Part shown: positions 1 to 8,131 of the stretch, in pieces | Layout of the letters: each line of letters opens with the position of its first letter | Position numbering within the stretch: position 1 is the first letter of the stretch | From: Pseudopelagicola sp. | GTDB lineage: Bacteria > Pseudomonadota > Alphaproteobacteria > Rhodobacterales > Rhodobacteraceae | NCBI GenBank assembly: GCA_026195905.1 | Contig: JAPHRE010000030.1 | Span: forward strand, 1-42,953 | Direction: 5' to 3' | Length of the DNA: 42,953 nt | The notes under the pieces: model-generated | Seen by the model: the letters and a program-made list of their open reading frames with translations, nothing else | Database searches by the model: none | What the model was told of the DNA's origin: nothing | Translations under genes and position numbers: made by a program

Positions 1-307
1 CAGTGATTTTCGCAGTCGGCCGCGTGGTGCGGTCCTTGACTGGCTCATGCGCAAAGGCGCTGGCGAAAGCTGGCGTCATATGGTCCCCGTTGGCAGGTTC
101 GGCCCTTGGCGGGCCGATTTTATTGGATCGGTTCGCAGTCTGCGGTGCCGAGTTTTGCGGGCCGCCGACGACCCGTTAACTCTATTGCGCAACAGAATCC
201 CCGTCACGTCAACGGTGAGTATCGTTGTTTCCAAGTAAAAAAGCGACACAAATGATGTCGGAAATGGACAATTCCCTGTCTCGCAGCGGGGGCGTTGCGA
301 TGTTGCG
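1..307. other. left edge, no gene supported
   Basis: About 300 bases with no gene I can defend. One plus-strand frame is open from base 2 to a stop at 236-238 and another to about 176. Both read as low-complexity arginine-rich or alanine/glycine-rich text, and neither shows a motif I recognise. One of them could be the tail of a gene that starts outside the window. Confidence 0.4.
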
Positions 308-1225
308 TCAGCGCGACGTGGATTTGCGCAGCTGGGTCGGAGAGGCACCGAAGTGTTGTTGGCTAAAGCGCGAGAAATATGCGGCAGAGCCAAACCCAAG
401 GTAGTCTGCGATCTCCTGCACCGGCAGGTCACTGCGGGTCAGCAGAACGCGCGCTTCGTGCTGCACCAGTTGGTTGAGCATATCCGCAGCGGTCAGTCCG
501 GCGCATTGACGGCAGACCCGCGTCAGGTGTGTCGGCGTGATGTCGAGATCCTCGGCGTAGGTCGCCATAGATTTGCCCGAGCGAAAATCATCCGAAAGCA
601 GGTCGCTAAACCGGCGCACGATCCGTTCGGCCGCGCTTGTGCGGGGTGGTGCTCCGGCGCCGAGCATTTGGCGGCGCAACCAGATAGACACCATAGAGGC
701 CAGCGCGGTCATCGCTTCGGCAAGAAGCGGGCGCGATTCGGTCAGTTCGCGGCGCAGATCATCGAAATGGCCGGTCAGTTCGGCCTGTGCGAGGCCATCC
801 TGAACGCGCAGTTGGTGGGTGCGGTCGGGCAGAATTACCCGCCCGTCATCGGGAATCAGCAGAGCCTGCCCCTGCACCTGACGCCCGTATTCCATAGAAA
901 AGAGTTTTCCAGCCGGCACGAAAATCGCGTTATGCGTTCCGAAACCACGGCGCAGCCCGTGCAGCAAAATCCGCCCCTGTCCGCGTGTGATCCACAGGAA
1001 CAGGTGGTGGTCGCGCACGTGGAGTTGTTCAAGTTGCCAACTCCCGCCCACCGTCATTTGGGAAAGAGTATGCACCTGAATCGCGCTGACCTGCGGCGGC
1101 AGGGGCGGTTCGGGGGGCGTTGGATAGGTGTCACGCTCAAGGGCGAAGGGCTTGGGCGCTTCCGGGGACCGCTTGAGAAATGATGGAATATGGACAGTAT
1201 CATCAGGCATTACGGGGGAATGCAT
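308..1225 (-). CDS. AraC-family transcriptional regulator
   Basis: A DNA-binding regulator of 305 aa from the ATG at 1225. The reading frame extends to a TTG at 1249, but the two ATGs at 1225 and 1210 are more natural starts; none has a clear Shine-Dalgarno. The N-terminal half (about residues 40-150) looks like a cupin-type sensor domain. The C-terminal 100 residues carry the AraC double helix-turn-helix: a first HTH around MATYAEDLDITPTHLTRVCR and a second around VQEIADYLGFGSAAYFSRFS, ending in the usual F-G-x-S-P-x-x-x-R pattern. It lies 24-48 bp downstream of miaA on the same strand, so it may be read through from miaA. The ligand and targets cannot be told from the sequence. Confidence 0.88.
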   Translation of the reverse strand: MHSPVMPDDTVHIPSFLKRSPEAPKPFALERDTYPTPPEPPLPPQVSAIQVHTLSQMTVGGSWQLEQLHVRDHHLFLWITRGQGRILLHGLRRGFGTHNAIFVPAGKLFSMEYGRQVQGQALLIPDDGRVILPDRTHQLRVQDGLAQAELTGHFDDLRRELTESRPLLAEAMTALASMVSIWLRRQMLGAGAPPRTSAAERIVRRFSDLLSDDFRSGKSMATYAEDLDITPTHLTRVCRQCAGLTAADMLNQLVQHEARVLLTRSDLPVQEIADYLGFGSAAYFSRFSQQHFGASPTQLRKSTSR

Positions 1226-1273
1226 GACAGAAAGGTTCGATATCGGCAACGGGAAGTCAGGCGCGCCTTTGTC

Positions 1274-2158
1274 TTACGGGCGGAATTTTGCCCAATGGGA
1301 CATTTTTGAGCGGAACCATGTGCGCTGACGCTTGGCAAATTGGCGTGTTGCGATGGTGGCGTTTTCGGCGGCTTGATCGAGGCTTATCTCTCCGCGCAGA
1401 TGGGCGATGAGGTCCGCAGCCCCAATCGCCTTGGATGACAGGCGTTTGGGAGACCAGTCGGCAAGATTCGCGCGGGCCTCGTTCAGGGCACCAAGGTCGA
1501 GCATTTTTTGAAACCGCGCGGCGATGCGGGCGTTGAGCCAATCGCGCTCGACATCAAAGAGAATCGCGGTGCAGTCGGAATCGGCAAGCAGCGGCGGCGG
1601 TGTGTCGTCCTGCCACGCGGCGAGGGGCTGGCCTGTTGCGCGAAAAACCTCCCAGGCGCGCTGAACCCGCATTGGATTTTGGCGGTCGATTCGGGCGGCG
1701 GTCTTGGGGTCGAGTTCGGCCAGAAGCCGCTCAAACCCTTCGGCGGCGACGCGGGCGTCGGCCTCGGCGCGAATCTGGGGGGGGGTCGCGGGAATATCGG
1801 CAAGTCCCTGCGTTAGCGCCATAAAATAAAGCCCGGTGCCGCCCGTGATGATCGGGCGCGGCCCCTCTTTGAGGAGGGGCGCGACATCGCGTAGCCAATG
1901 GCCCACGGAATAGTCGCCATCGCGCGGCACATGGCCATAGAGCGCATGGGGCGCGCGCGATTCGTCCTCTGGCGAGGGGCGCGCGGTCAGGATGCGCCAG
2001 TTGTCATAGACCTGGATGGCGTCGGCATTGATGATCACGCCGCCTTGGGTTTGCGCGATCTCGAGCGCCAGAGCGCTTTTGCCGCTGGCCGTGGGGCCGG
2101 CGATCAGCACCGGACGATCCGGCGGGATTTGGGCGACGATATCATAGGGGAGGGTCAT
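1274..2158 (-). CDS. miaA: tRNA dimethylallyltransferase MiaA
   Basis: Transfers a dimethylallyl group from DMAPP to N6 of A37 in tRNAs that read UNN codons. The 294-aa protein starts with a P-loop, GPTASGKS at residues 21-28, then INADAIQVY (the family's D-S-x-Q-x-Y region with Ala in place of Ser), an A-R-P-S-P-E-D stretch and a GGTGLY motif, all in family order. I chose the ATG at 2158, which puts the P-loop at the usual distance from the N-terminus. The frame stays open upstream to an ATG at 2227 and beyond, but that would run towards pyrH and adds no conserved residues. It is divergent from pyrH with about 110 bp between the starts. The DMAPP substrate is made by the pathway that includes dxr, which lies about 3 kb away. 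Confidence 0.95.
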   Translation of the reverse strand: MTLPYDIVAQIPPDRPVLIAGPTASGKSALALEIAQTQGGVIINADAIQVYDNWRILTARPSPEDESRAPHALYGHVPRDGDYSVGHWLRDVAPLLKEGPRPIITGGTGLYFMALTQGLADIPATPPQIRAEADARVAAEGFERLLAELDPKTAARIDRQNPMRVQRAWEVFRATGQPLAAWQDDTPPPLLADSDCTAILFDVERDWLNARIAARFQKMLDLGALNEARANLADWSPKRLSSKAIGAADLIAHLRGEISLDQAAENATIATRQFAKRQRTWFRSKMSHWAKFRP

Positions 2159-2268
2159 AGGGGGAAAAACCGCCTCTTTGGCTGCAAGGTGATATCGCGC
2201 ATTGAACCTGTCCGTGTTTTCCGACATTTTGCGCGCGATCCTAATTCCTTGCGCAGACGGAGTGCAAC

Positions 2269-3003
2269 ATGACCGACGACGCCCCCGCCCCAAAGACAGC
2301 GTTTCGACGCGTGATGCTTAAGATATCGGGGGAGGCGTTGATGGGAGATCAGGGCTATGGCCTGCATCCGCCGACGGTTGAACGGATCGCCCAAGAGGTC
2401 AAATCCGTTCATGATATGGGGGTCGAGATCTGCATGGTCATCGGCGGCGGCAATATCTTTCGCGGCCTGCAAGGGTCGGCGCAGGGGATGGAGCGCACCA
2501 CGGCGGATTACATGGGGATGCTGGCGACGGTGATGAACGCACTTGCGGTGCAGTCGGCGCTTGAAGGGATCGGGGTCTTTACCCGCGTCATCAGCGCCAT
2601 TCGCATGGACGAGGTTGCAGAACCCTATATCCGCCGCCGCGCCGTGCGCCACCTTGAGAAAAAGCGGGTCTGTATCTTTGCAGCAGGCACCGGGAACCCT
2701 TATTTTACGACCGATACCGCCGCGACCCTACGGGCCAACGAGATGGCCTGTGAGGCGATCTTTATGGGCAAGAACGGGGTTGATGGTGTCTATGACAAAG
2801 ACCCCAAAGACCATGCCGACGCCGTGCGCTATGATGAGGTCAGCTATGACGAGGTGCTTGCCAAGCGGCTTAAGGTCATGGACGCGAGCGCGATTGCACT
2901 GGCGCGGGACAATAACCTGCCGTTGATTGTGTTCAGCCTTGACGAACCGGGCGGGTTCAAGGGAATCCTTGCCGGAGAGGGCACCTATACAAAGGTCGGC
3001 TGA
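2269..3003 (+). CDS. pyrH: UMP kinase PyrH
   Basis: Phosphorylates UMP to UDP, feeding nucleic acids and UDP-sugars for envelope synthesis. The 244-aa protein has the amino-acid-kinase fold signatures: MLKISGEAL near residue 16, GGGNIFRG in the nucleotide-binding region, and a TDTAA segment with the following acidic stretch. Its length is normal for bacterial PyrH. GGAG lies 6-9 bases before the ATG. It heads a plus-strand run followed by frr after 60 bp. In many bacteria rpsB-tsf precede pyrH; here the upstream neighbour is the divergent miaA, so the translation-factor pair has been separated. Confidence 0.96.
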   Translation: MTDDAPAPKTAFRRVMLKISGEALMGDQGYGLHPPTVERIAQEVKSVHDMGVEICMVIGGGNIFRGLQGSAQGMERTTADYMGMLATVMNALAVQSALEGIGVFTRVISAIRMDEVAEPYIRRRAVRHLEKKRVCIFAAGTGNPYFTTDTAATLRANEMACEAIFMGKNGVDGVYDKDPKDHADAVRYDEVSYDEVLAKRLKVMDASAIALARDNNLPLIVFSLDEPGGFKGILAGEGTYTKVG

Positions 3004-3063
3004 GACCGTTAGGGTAGGAATGAAACCGGCCACAAGAGGGCCGCAGCAAGAAGAAGAAAAGCC

Positions 3064-3627
3064 ATGTCCGACGATTTTGAACTCGATACCGCAGATCTGA
3101 CCCGCCGTATGGAGGGCGCGATGGGCGCGCTGAAGACCGAATTCGCGTCGCTGCGCACCGGGCGCGCCTCGGCGACGATGCTTGAGCCGGTCACTGTTGA
3201 GGCCTATGGCCAGCAAACCCCGATCAACCAGGTGGGAACGGTCAACGTGCCCGAGCCGCGCATGGTCACGATCAATGTCTGGGACCGCTCGCTTGTTGGT
3301 CCGGTTGAAAAAGCCATTATGAACAGTGGTTTGGGCATCAACCCGCAAACCAACGGCACGATTATCATGCTGCCGATTCCAGAGCTTAATGAAGAGCGCC
3401 GCGCCGAGCTTGCGCGCGTTGCCGCGCAATATGCAGAGCACGCCCGCGTCGCGATCCGCAACGTGCGCCGTGATGGGATGGATCAGGTCAAGAAAGCCAA
3501 AGCCGATGGCATTTCCGAGGACGATCAGAAGTTCTGGGAAACCGAGGTTCAGGACTTGACGGACACCTATATCAAAAAAGTGGACGATGCGCTCGAGACC
3601 AAACAAGCCGAGATCATGCAGGTCTAA
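3064..3627 (+). CDS. frr: ribosome recycling factor
   Basis: Splits the post-termination ribosome together with EF-G. The 187 aa match the family length. The N-terminal region has R-R-M-E-G-A and the LRTGRAS segment, then V-x-V-E-A-Y-G and P-E-P-R-M with [14 protein letters not shown]. The C-terminal half is a charged helical arm, with [20 protein letters not shown] recognisable. A purine-rich AAGAAGAAGAAAA lies just before the ATG. It sits between pyrH and uppS with a 21-bp gap to uppS, the conserved pyrH-frr-uppS order. Confidence 0.96.
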   Translation: MSDDFELDTADLTRRMEGAMGALKTEFASLRTGRASATMLEPVTVEAYGQQTPINQVGTVNVPEPRMVTINVWDRSLVGPVEKAIMNSGLGINPQTNGTIIMLPIPELNEERRAELARVAAQYAEHARVAIRNVRRDGMDQVKKAKADGISEDDQKFWETEVQDLTDTYIKKVDDALETKQAEIMQV

Positions 3628-3648
3628 ATCAGAAAAGAGGCCGCGCAG

Positions 3649-4374
3649 GTGGGTTCCGAAACGGATAATAACGGCGGTCCCCGCCACGTGGCAATCATCA
3701 TGGATGGCAATGGGCGCTGGGCGCAAGCGCGCGGGCGGCCACGGCTTTTTGGTCATCATGCGGGCGCGCGCCGTGTGCGCGAGATCGTCGAGGCCTGCCC
3801 GGTAAGCGGGGTGGACTACCTGACGATTTTTGCCTTCTCGACCGAAAATTGGAAGCGGACGCAAACCGAAGTGGCCGGGCTGATGGGGCTATTTCGACGC
3901 TATATCACCAAGGAAATGCAAGAGTTCGTGCGCGAGAACGTGCGGGTTCGGTTTATCGGCGACCGGGTGCGCCTTGATCGTAAACTCATCGTTTTGATGG
4001 ACGAGGCGGAGGAGCTTACCAAACATTGCGATGGCACCAACCTCACGATTGCATTGAACTATGGCGGGCGCGATGAAGTCGCGCGGGCGACCAAGCGGCT
4101 TGCTGAAGATGTTGCCGCAGGCAAACTTGATCCCAAAGATGTCGATGAAGAAACGCTTCCTAAGTATCTGGATACATGCGTTTTACCCGATCCAGACCTT
4201 GTTATTCGCACCAGCGGAGAGGCGCGGATTTCTAATTTCCTGCTCTGGCAGTCAGCCTATGCGGAATATGAGTTCATTGATACGCTTTGGCCGGATTTCA
4301 CCAGCGCAGAGTTCAAGCAATTGGTGGCGTCCTACGGAGGCCGGGAGCGGCGGTTTGGTGGGGTGAAATCATGA
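3649..4374 (+). CDS. uppS: (di-trans,poly-cis) polyprenyl diphosphate synthase UppS
   Basis: Condenses isopentenyl diphosphate onto farnesyl diphosphate to make undecaprenyl diphosphate, the carrier lipid for peptidoglycan and O-antigen. The 241-aa protein shows IIMDGNGRWA near residues 16-25 (with the catalytic Asp), FAFSTENW, LNYGGR, and the C-terminal RTSGEARISNFLLWQ signature. It starts with GTG at 3649, with an AAGAGG element about 10 bases upstream. The stop overlaps the cdsA start (ATGA), which points to translational coupling. Confidence 0.96.
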   Translation: MGSETDNNGGPRHVAIIMDGNGRWAQARGRPRLFGHHAGARRVREIVEACPVSGVDYLTIFAFSTENWKRTQTEVAGLMGLFRRYITKEMQEFVRENVRVRFIGDRVRLDRKLIVLMDEAEELTKHCDGTNLTIALNYGGRDEVARATKRLAEDVAAGKLDPKDVDEETLPKYLDTCVLPDPDLVIRTSGEARISNFLLWQSAYAEYEFIDTLWPDFTSAEFKQLVASYGGRERRFGGVKS

Positions 4375-5135
4375 GTGTTGCAGGAAAATGGGACGACCTG
4401 CCGGCGCGGATTATGTCGGCTGTGGTCATGGTTGCGGTCGGGGTCGCGGCGGTTTGGTTTGGCGGTCTTTGGTTTACGCTTCTTGTGGTGGTGATCGGGG
4501 GCGGCATGGTTTGGGAACTGTGCCGGATGCTCGGACCGGATCGCGAGCGCATGGCCATCCCGATGGGATTGTTGACGACGGCGGCGCTTTGGGGGGCAAC
4601 GCTTTTGCCGGGTGAGGCGGTTTTGCCGGTGCTGATTGCGCCAGCCATCGTCGGGGCCACGCAGCTTCATAAAGATCGGTTGATCTATGGCGGTTATGCC
4701 GCGGCGCTCATGCTGGCGTGCTATGGCTTGATGGGCTTGCGGGCGGATCATGGTGTGATGTGGGTCGCTTGGCTTGTTGCCGTGGTGATTGCCAGCGACG
4801 TGGCAGGGTATTTCGTCGGTCGGATCGTCGGCGGGCCAAAGTTCTGGCCCAAGGTCTCGCCGAAAAAGACATGGTCCGGCACGATTGGCGGTTGGATTGC
4901 GGCGGGTGTCGTTGGGGCCGCTTTTGGCGGTTTGCCGCTTGTTTTGATGAGTGTTGCGACCGCATTCGCCGGGCAGATGGGCGATGCTGCGGAAAGCGCG
5001 ATCAAACGCCATACAGGTGTGAAGGATAGCTCCAACCTTATCCCCGGACATGGCGGGCTTCTGGATCGGTTTGATGCGATGATGGGGGCTGCGCTGTTTG
5101 TGGTGATCGTGAGCACGCTGGTGGGTTTGCCCTGA
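4371..5135 (+). CDS. cdsA: phosphatidate cytidylyltransferase CdsA
   Basis: Makes CDP-diacylglycerol from phosphatidate and CTP at the inner membrane, the branch point of phospholipid synthesis. The 254-aa protein is strongly hydrophobic with about seven or eight membrane spans. The family signature is at the C-terminus (LIPGHGGLLDRFDAMMGA), preceded by S-D-V-A-G-Y-F-V-G-R and SPKKTWSGTIGG. The start is the ATG in the ATGA overlap with uppS. An upstream ATG at 4287 in the same frame lies inside uppS and is rejected. The stop shares one base with the dxr ATG (TGATG). Confidence 0.95.
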   Translation: MSVAGKWDDLPARIMSAVVMVAVGVAAVWFGGLWFTLLVVVIGGGMVWELCRMLGPDRERMAIPMGLLTTAALWGATLLPGEAVLPVLIAPAIVGATQLHKDRLIYGGYAAALMLACYGLMGLRADHGVMWVAWLVAVVIASDVAGYFVGRIVGGPKFWPKVSPKKTWSGTIGGWIAAGVVGAAFGGLPLVLMSVATAFAGQMGDAAESAIKRHTGVKDSSNLIPGHGGLLDRFDAMMGAALFVVIVSTLVGLP

Positions 5136-6304
5136 TGCGGAAAGTGTCTATTTTTGGCGCGACGGGATCCATCGGGCAGAACACGATCGACCTTATTGCG
5201 CGCGACCCAGAGGCCTACGAGGTTATTGCGCTGACGGGGGGGCGCAATATTGCGCGGTTGGCCGAGGATGCGCGGCGTCTTGGGGCGCAGATCGCGGTGA
5301 CGGCGCATGAGGCGCTGTTGGAGGATCTGAGGGCGGCGTTGGATGGCTCCGGGATTGAGGTTGCGGCGGGGGTGTCCGCGATTGAGGACGCGGCGACGCG
5401 GCCTGCGGATTGGGTCATGTCGGCCATTGTGGGCGCGGCGGGGCTTGTGCCGGGGCTGCGGGCGCTGGAGCAGGGGGCGACGCTGGCGCTGGCGAACAAG
5501 GAGTCGTTGGTGACGGCCGGATCGCTCATCATGGGCACGGCACAGGCGCATGGCGGCAGGGTGCTGCCGGTGGATAGCGAACATTCGGCGGTGTTTCAGG
5601 GGCTTGTTGGCGAGTCCTTTGACGCGGTGGAACGCATCATCATTACCGCCAGCGGCGGCGCGTTTCGTGACTGGAGCCTTGAGGAGATGGCCAAGGCCAC
5701 CCCGGCGCAAGCGTCGTCGCATCCCAATTGGGACATGGGCCAGCGGATCACCATTGATAGCGCCTCTATGTTTAATAAGGCGTTGGAAGTCATAGAAACC
5801 AAAGAGTTTTTCGGCTGTTCCCATGAGATGATCGAAGTCTTGGTGCACCCGGAATCTATGGTGCATGCGCTGGTCGGGTTCAACGATGGGGCGCTTATGG
5901 CGCATGTCGGGCCGCCGGATATGCGCCATGCGATTGGCTATGCGTTGCACTGGCCCGAGCGCAAGGCGCTGCCGGTGGAGCGGCTTGATCTGGCCAAGCT
6001 GGGCCAGTTGACCTTCCGTGCCCCGGACAGCACGCGCTACCCGGCGCTGCGGCTTGCGCATGAGGTGCTTGCGGCGGGCGGTTTGAGCGGAGCGATCTTC
6101 AACGCCGCCAAGGAACGCGCGCTGGATGGGTTCCTCGAAGAGAGGATCGGTTTCTTGCAGATGGCGCAGGTGGTTGAGGAGGTTCTCGACAGGCTCTCGT
6201 CAGAGCCTTGCCTCATTAATGCCGAAATGACCCTTGATAGAGTGCGCGAGACAGACCATTTGGCACGCATGGCCGCCGATCAGGTCATGGCCGAGTGGCA
6301 ATAA
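5135..6304 (+). CDS. dxr: 1-deoxy-D-xylulose 5-phosphate reductoisomerase
   Basis: Catalyses the committed MEP-pathway step, DXP to methylerythritol phosphate with NADPH, supplying isoprenoid precursors to UppS, MiaA and quinone synthesis. The 389-aa protein has the NADPH-binding GATGSIGQNTID at residues 8-19, LANKESLV, the metal and substrate segments DSEHSAVFQ and ASGGAF, and the block PNWDMGQRITIDSASMFNKA. Its start overlaps the cdsA stop by one base. rseP follows after 21 bp, the usual uppS-cdsA-dxr-rseP order. Confidence 0.97.
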   Translation: MRKVSIFGATGSIGQNTIDLIARDPEAYEVIALTGGRNIARLAEDARRLGAQIAVTAHEALLEDLRAALDGSGIEVAAGVSAIEDAATRPADWVMSAIVGAAGLVPGLRALEQGATLALANKESLVTAGSLIMGTAQAHGGRVLPVDSEHSAVFQGLVGESFDAVERIIITASGGAFRDWSLEEMAKATPAQASSHPNWDMGQRITIDSASMFNKALEVIETKEFFGCSHEMIEVLVHPESMVHALVGFNDGALMAHVGPPDMRHAIGYALHWPERKALPVERLDLAKLGQLTFRAPDSTRYPALRLAHEVLAAGGLSGAIFNAAKERALDGFLEERIGFLQMAQVVEEVLDRLSSEPCLINAEMTLDRVRETDHLARMAADQVMAEWQ

Positions 6305-6325
6305 CAAAAACGAACAGGTTTACAC

Positions 6326-7672
6326 GTGGATATTCTTGCACTGCTCAACGGATTTGGCAGCACTTTCTGGACGATTCTTGCTTTTGTGGTCGCGCTTTCG
6401 ATTATCGTGGCGATCCATGAATACGGTCATTACATCGTTGGGCGCTGGTCGGGGATCGGGGCGGATGTGTTTTCGCTCGGGTTTGGGCCGGTGCTTTATT
6501 CGCGCTATGACAAACGCGGCACGAAATGGCAGATCGCGGCGATTCCGCTTGGTGGCTATGTAAAATTCAAGGGCGATGCCAACGCGGCGTCGGGCAAGGA
6601 CGCGGACGCGATGGAGGGTCTCGACGAAGAGGCGTTGCGTCATACGATGCATGGTGCGCCGCTTTGGGCGCGCACGGCAACTGTCGCGGCGGGGCCGATA
6701 TTTAACTTTATTCTGTCGACGCTGGTTTTTGCCGCCGTGTTCATGAGCCGGGGCCAGATTGGTGATACACTTGTCGTGGGTGAGGTGCGGGATCTTCCGC
6801 CGCCCGCGTATGAGATCAGCGAAGGCGACGAGATTCGCAAGATCGCGGGGATGACCGTGCCGGGGTTTGATGAGCCTGAGGCGTTTGAGGCTTTTGCCAC
6901 GGCGATTCCGATTGAAACGCCGCTGGACTATGTCGTCGAACGCGATGGCGTCTCGAAGGTTGTCAGCGGGCCATATCCCTATCCGCCCATCGTTCTACAC
7001 CTTGCGCCGCAATCGGCGGCCTATGGTGCGGGTCTCAAGGTCGGGGATGTGATTACCGGCATTGACGGGCGTGCCATCGTCGGATTTTCGCAATTGAAAG
7101 AGGCCGTAGAGACGGGCGAGGGCAAGGCGCTTGCGCTTGATGTATGGCGCGAGGGCGAGAGCCGGGCGTTTACCCTGACCCCGCGTCGTGTTGATGAGCC
7201 GCTGCCGGAAGGCGGGTTCCAGACGCAGTGGCGCATTGGCATTGGTGGCGGTCTTGCCTTTGAACCAGCGACAGAGACGCTTGGGCCGGGGCAGGCGGTT
7301 TGGGGCGGTGTCGTCCAGACCGGGCGCATCATCGAAGGGTCTATCTCGGGGCTTTATCATATGGTGACGGGCGCAATCAGCACCTGTAATCTGACCGGAC
7401 CCGTCGGCATTGCACAGACATCCGGGGCGATGGCGAGCCAAGGCGCGCAGAGCTTTATCTATTTCATCGCCGTCTTGTCGGCCGCAATTGGGATGCTCAA
7501 CCTCTTTCCGATTCCGATGCTCGATGGCGGGCACCTTGTGTTCTACGCCTATGAGGCCGTTGCGGGGCGTCCGCCAAGCGACAAGGTGGTCAATGTATTG
7601 ATGATGATTGGCCTGGCGATGGTTCTTGGGATGATGGTGTTTGGCCTGACAAATGACCTGTTTTGTCCCTAA
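6326..7672 (+). CDS. rseP: site-2 intramembrane zinc protease RseP (MmpA-type)
   Basis: Cleaves membrane-anchored regulators within the bilayer. The 448-aa protein has the zinc site HEYGH in the first membrane span (residues 31-35) and the second conserved site MLDGGH in a C-terminal span. Between them lie two PDZ-like domains, roughly residues 140-205 and 215-295; the second has the clear A-x-G-L-K-V-G-D-V-I pattern. It begins with GTG at 6326. It closes the uppS-cdsA-dxr-rseP run and is followed by a hairpin terminator at 7695-7730. The substrate in this organism is not visible; in Caulobacter the orthologue MmpA cleaves PodJ. Confidence 0.95.
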   Translation: MDILALLNGFGSTFWTILAFVVALSIIVAIHEYGHYIVGRWSGIGADVFSLGFGPVLYSRYDKRGTKWQIAAIPLGGYVKFKGDANAASGKDADAMEGLDEEALRHTMHGAPLWARTATVAAGPIFNFILSTLVFAAVFMSRGQIGDTLVVGEVRDLPPPAYEISEGDEIRKIAGMTVPGFDEPEAFEAFATAIPIETPLDYVVERDGVSKVVSGPYPYPPIVLHLAPQSAAYGAGLKVGDVITGIDGRAIVGFSQLKEAVETGEGKALALDVWREGESRAFTLTPRRVDEPLPEGGFQTQWRIGIGGGLAFEPATETLGPGQAVWGGVVQTGRIIEGSISGLYHMVTGAISTCNLTGPVGIAQTSGAMASQGAQSFIYFIAVLSAAIGMLNLFPIPMLDGGHLVFYAYEAVAGRPPSDKVVNVLMMIGLAMVLGMMVFGLTNDLFCP

Positions 7673-7694
7673 CAGGGGGACCTAGCGGCAGTCT

Positions 7695-7730
7695 GGCGGC
7701 ATTGTGGTTTCATGATGCCGCCGCATTTTT
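7695..7730 (+). terminator. Rho-independent terminator after rseP
   Basis: An 8-bp perfect stem, GGCGGCAT at 7695-7702 pairing with ATGCCGCC at 7715-7722, is followed by GCATTTTT. It starts about 20 bases after the rseP stop and would separate rseP from the peptide gene and bamA. Confidence 0.7.
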
Positions 7731-7797
7731 GCCCGATTTCGTGCCTAACCTTGGTGAAAGACGACCACGATAGGCACGAAAGGCAAGGACGAAAGTC

Positions 7798-7932
7798 ATG
7801 CACACCATCGAACAAGGTTATCGGGCTTTGAGCCTTCTGATTGAAATCAACTGGGACCGTGTCCTCTTTCCGACAGCGATCCTTGTCGCTTTGACGGCGG
7901 GGGCGTATGCGGTCTCGCTCGGGGCGTTTTAG
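7798..7932 (+). CDS. 44-aa single-span membrane peptide, function unknown
   Basis: A small open frame starting at ATG 7798, with AAGGA at 7785-7789 as a well-spaced ribosome site. The product starts MHTIEQGYRALSLLIEI and then has a hydrophobic run of about 20 residues ending VSLGAF. The short N-terminal helix plus one membrane span suggests an inner-membrane micropeptide. It is flanked by two terminator-like hairpins (7695-7730 and 7970-8008), so it may be its own transcript between rseP and bamA. I do not recognise a family. The good ribosome site, hydrophobic segment and isolated position support it as a gene; comparative conservation would settle it. Confidence 0.6.
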   Translation: MHTIEQGYRALSLLIEINWDRVLFPTAILVALTAGAYAVSLGAF

Positions 7933-7969
7933 TCCGTTTGTGACATCCCTTGAAACATCCATCATGGTG

Positions 7970-8008
7970 TGGCCCGTGGGTTTGAAACAATCTGCGGGCC
8001 ATTCTTTT
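7970..8008 (+). terminator. terminator after the 44-aa peptide gene
   Basis: TGGCCCGT at 7970-7977 pairs with GCGGGCCA at 7994-8001 (one G-U), followed by TTCTTTT. It lies about 40 bases after the small gene's stop. The loop contains GTTTGAAAC, which can pair further. Confidence 0.6.
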
Positions 8009-8131
8009 GCGCTCCAGGGGCAATTTCGGCCTGCGATCGCGTCCAGAAGCGCCTGTTTCGCATTGGCGTTTTGACATATCAGCCCTTTCCCGCTAGTGAC
8101 GTCTCAACTGGGATGTCAGCAGGATTTGGGA

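Noticed and set aside
47-238. 63-codon plus-strand frame at the left edge
   Set aside because: Arg-rich, no motif, and overlapped by another open frame; it cannot be separated from chance in high-GC DNA.
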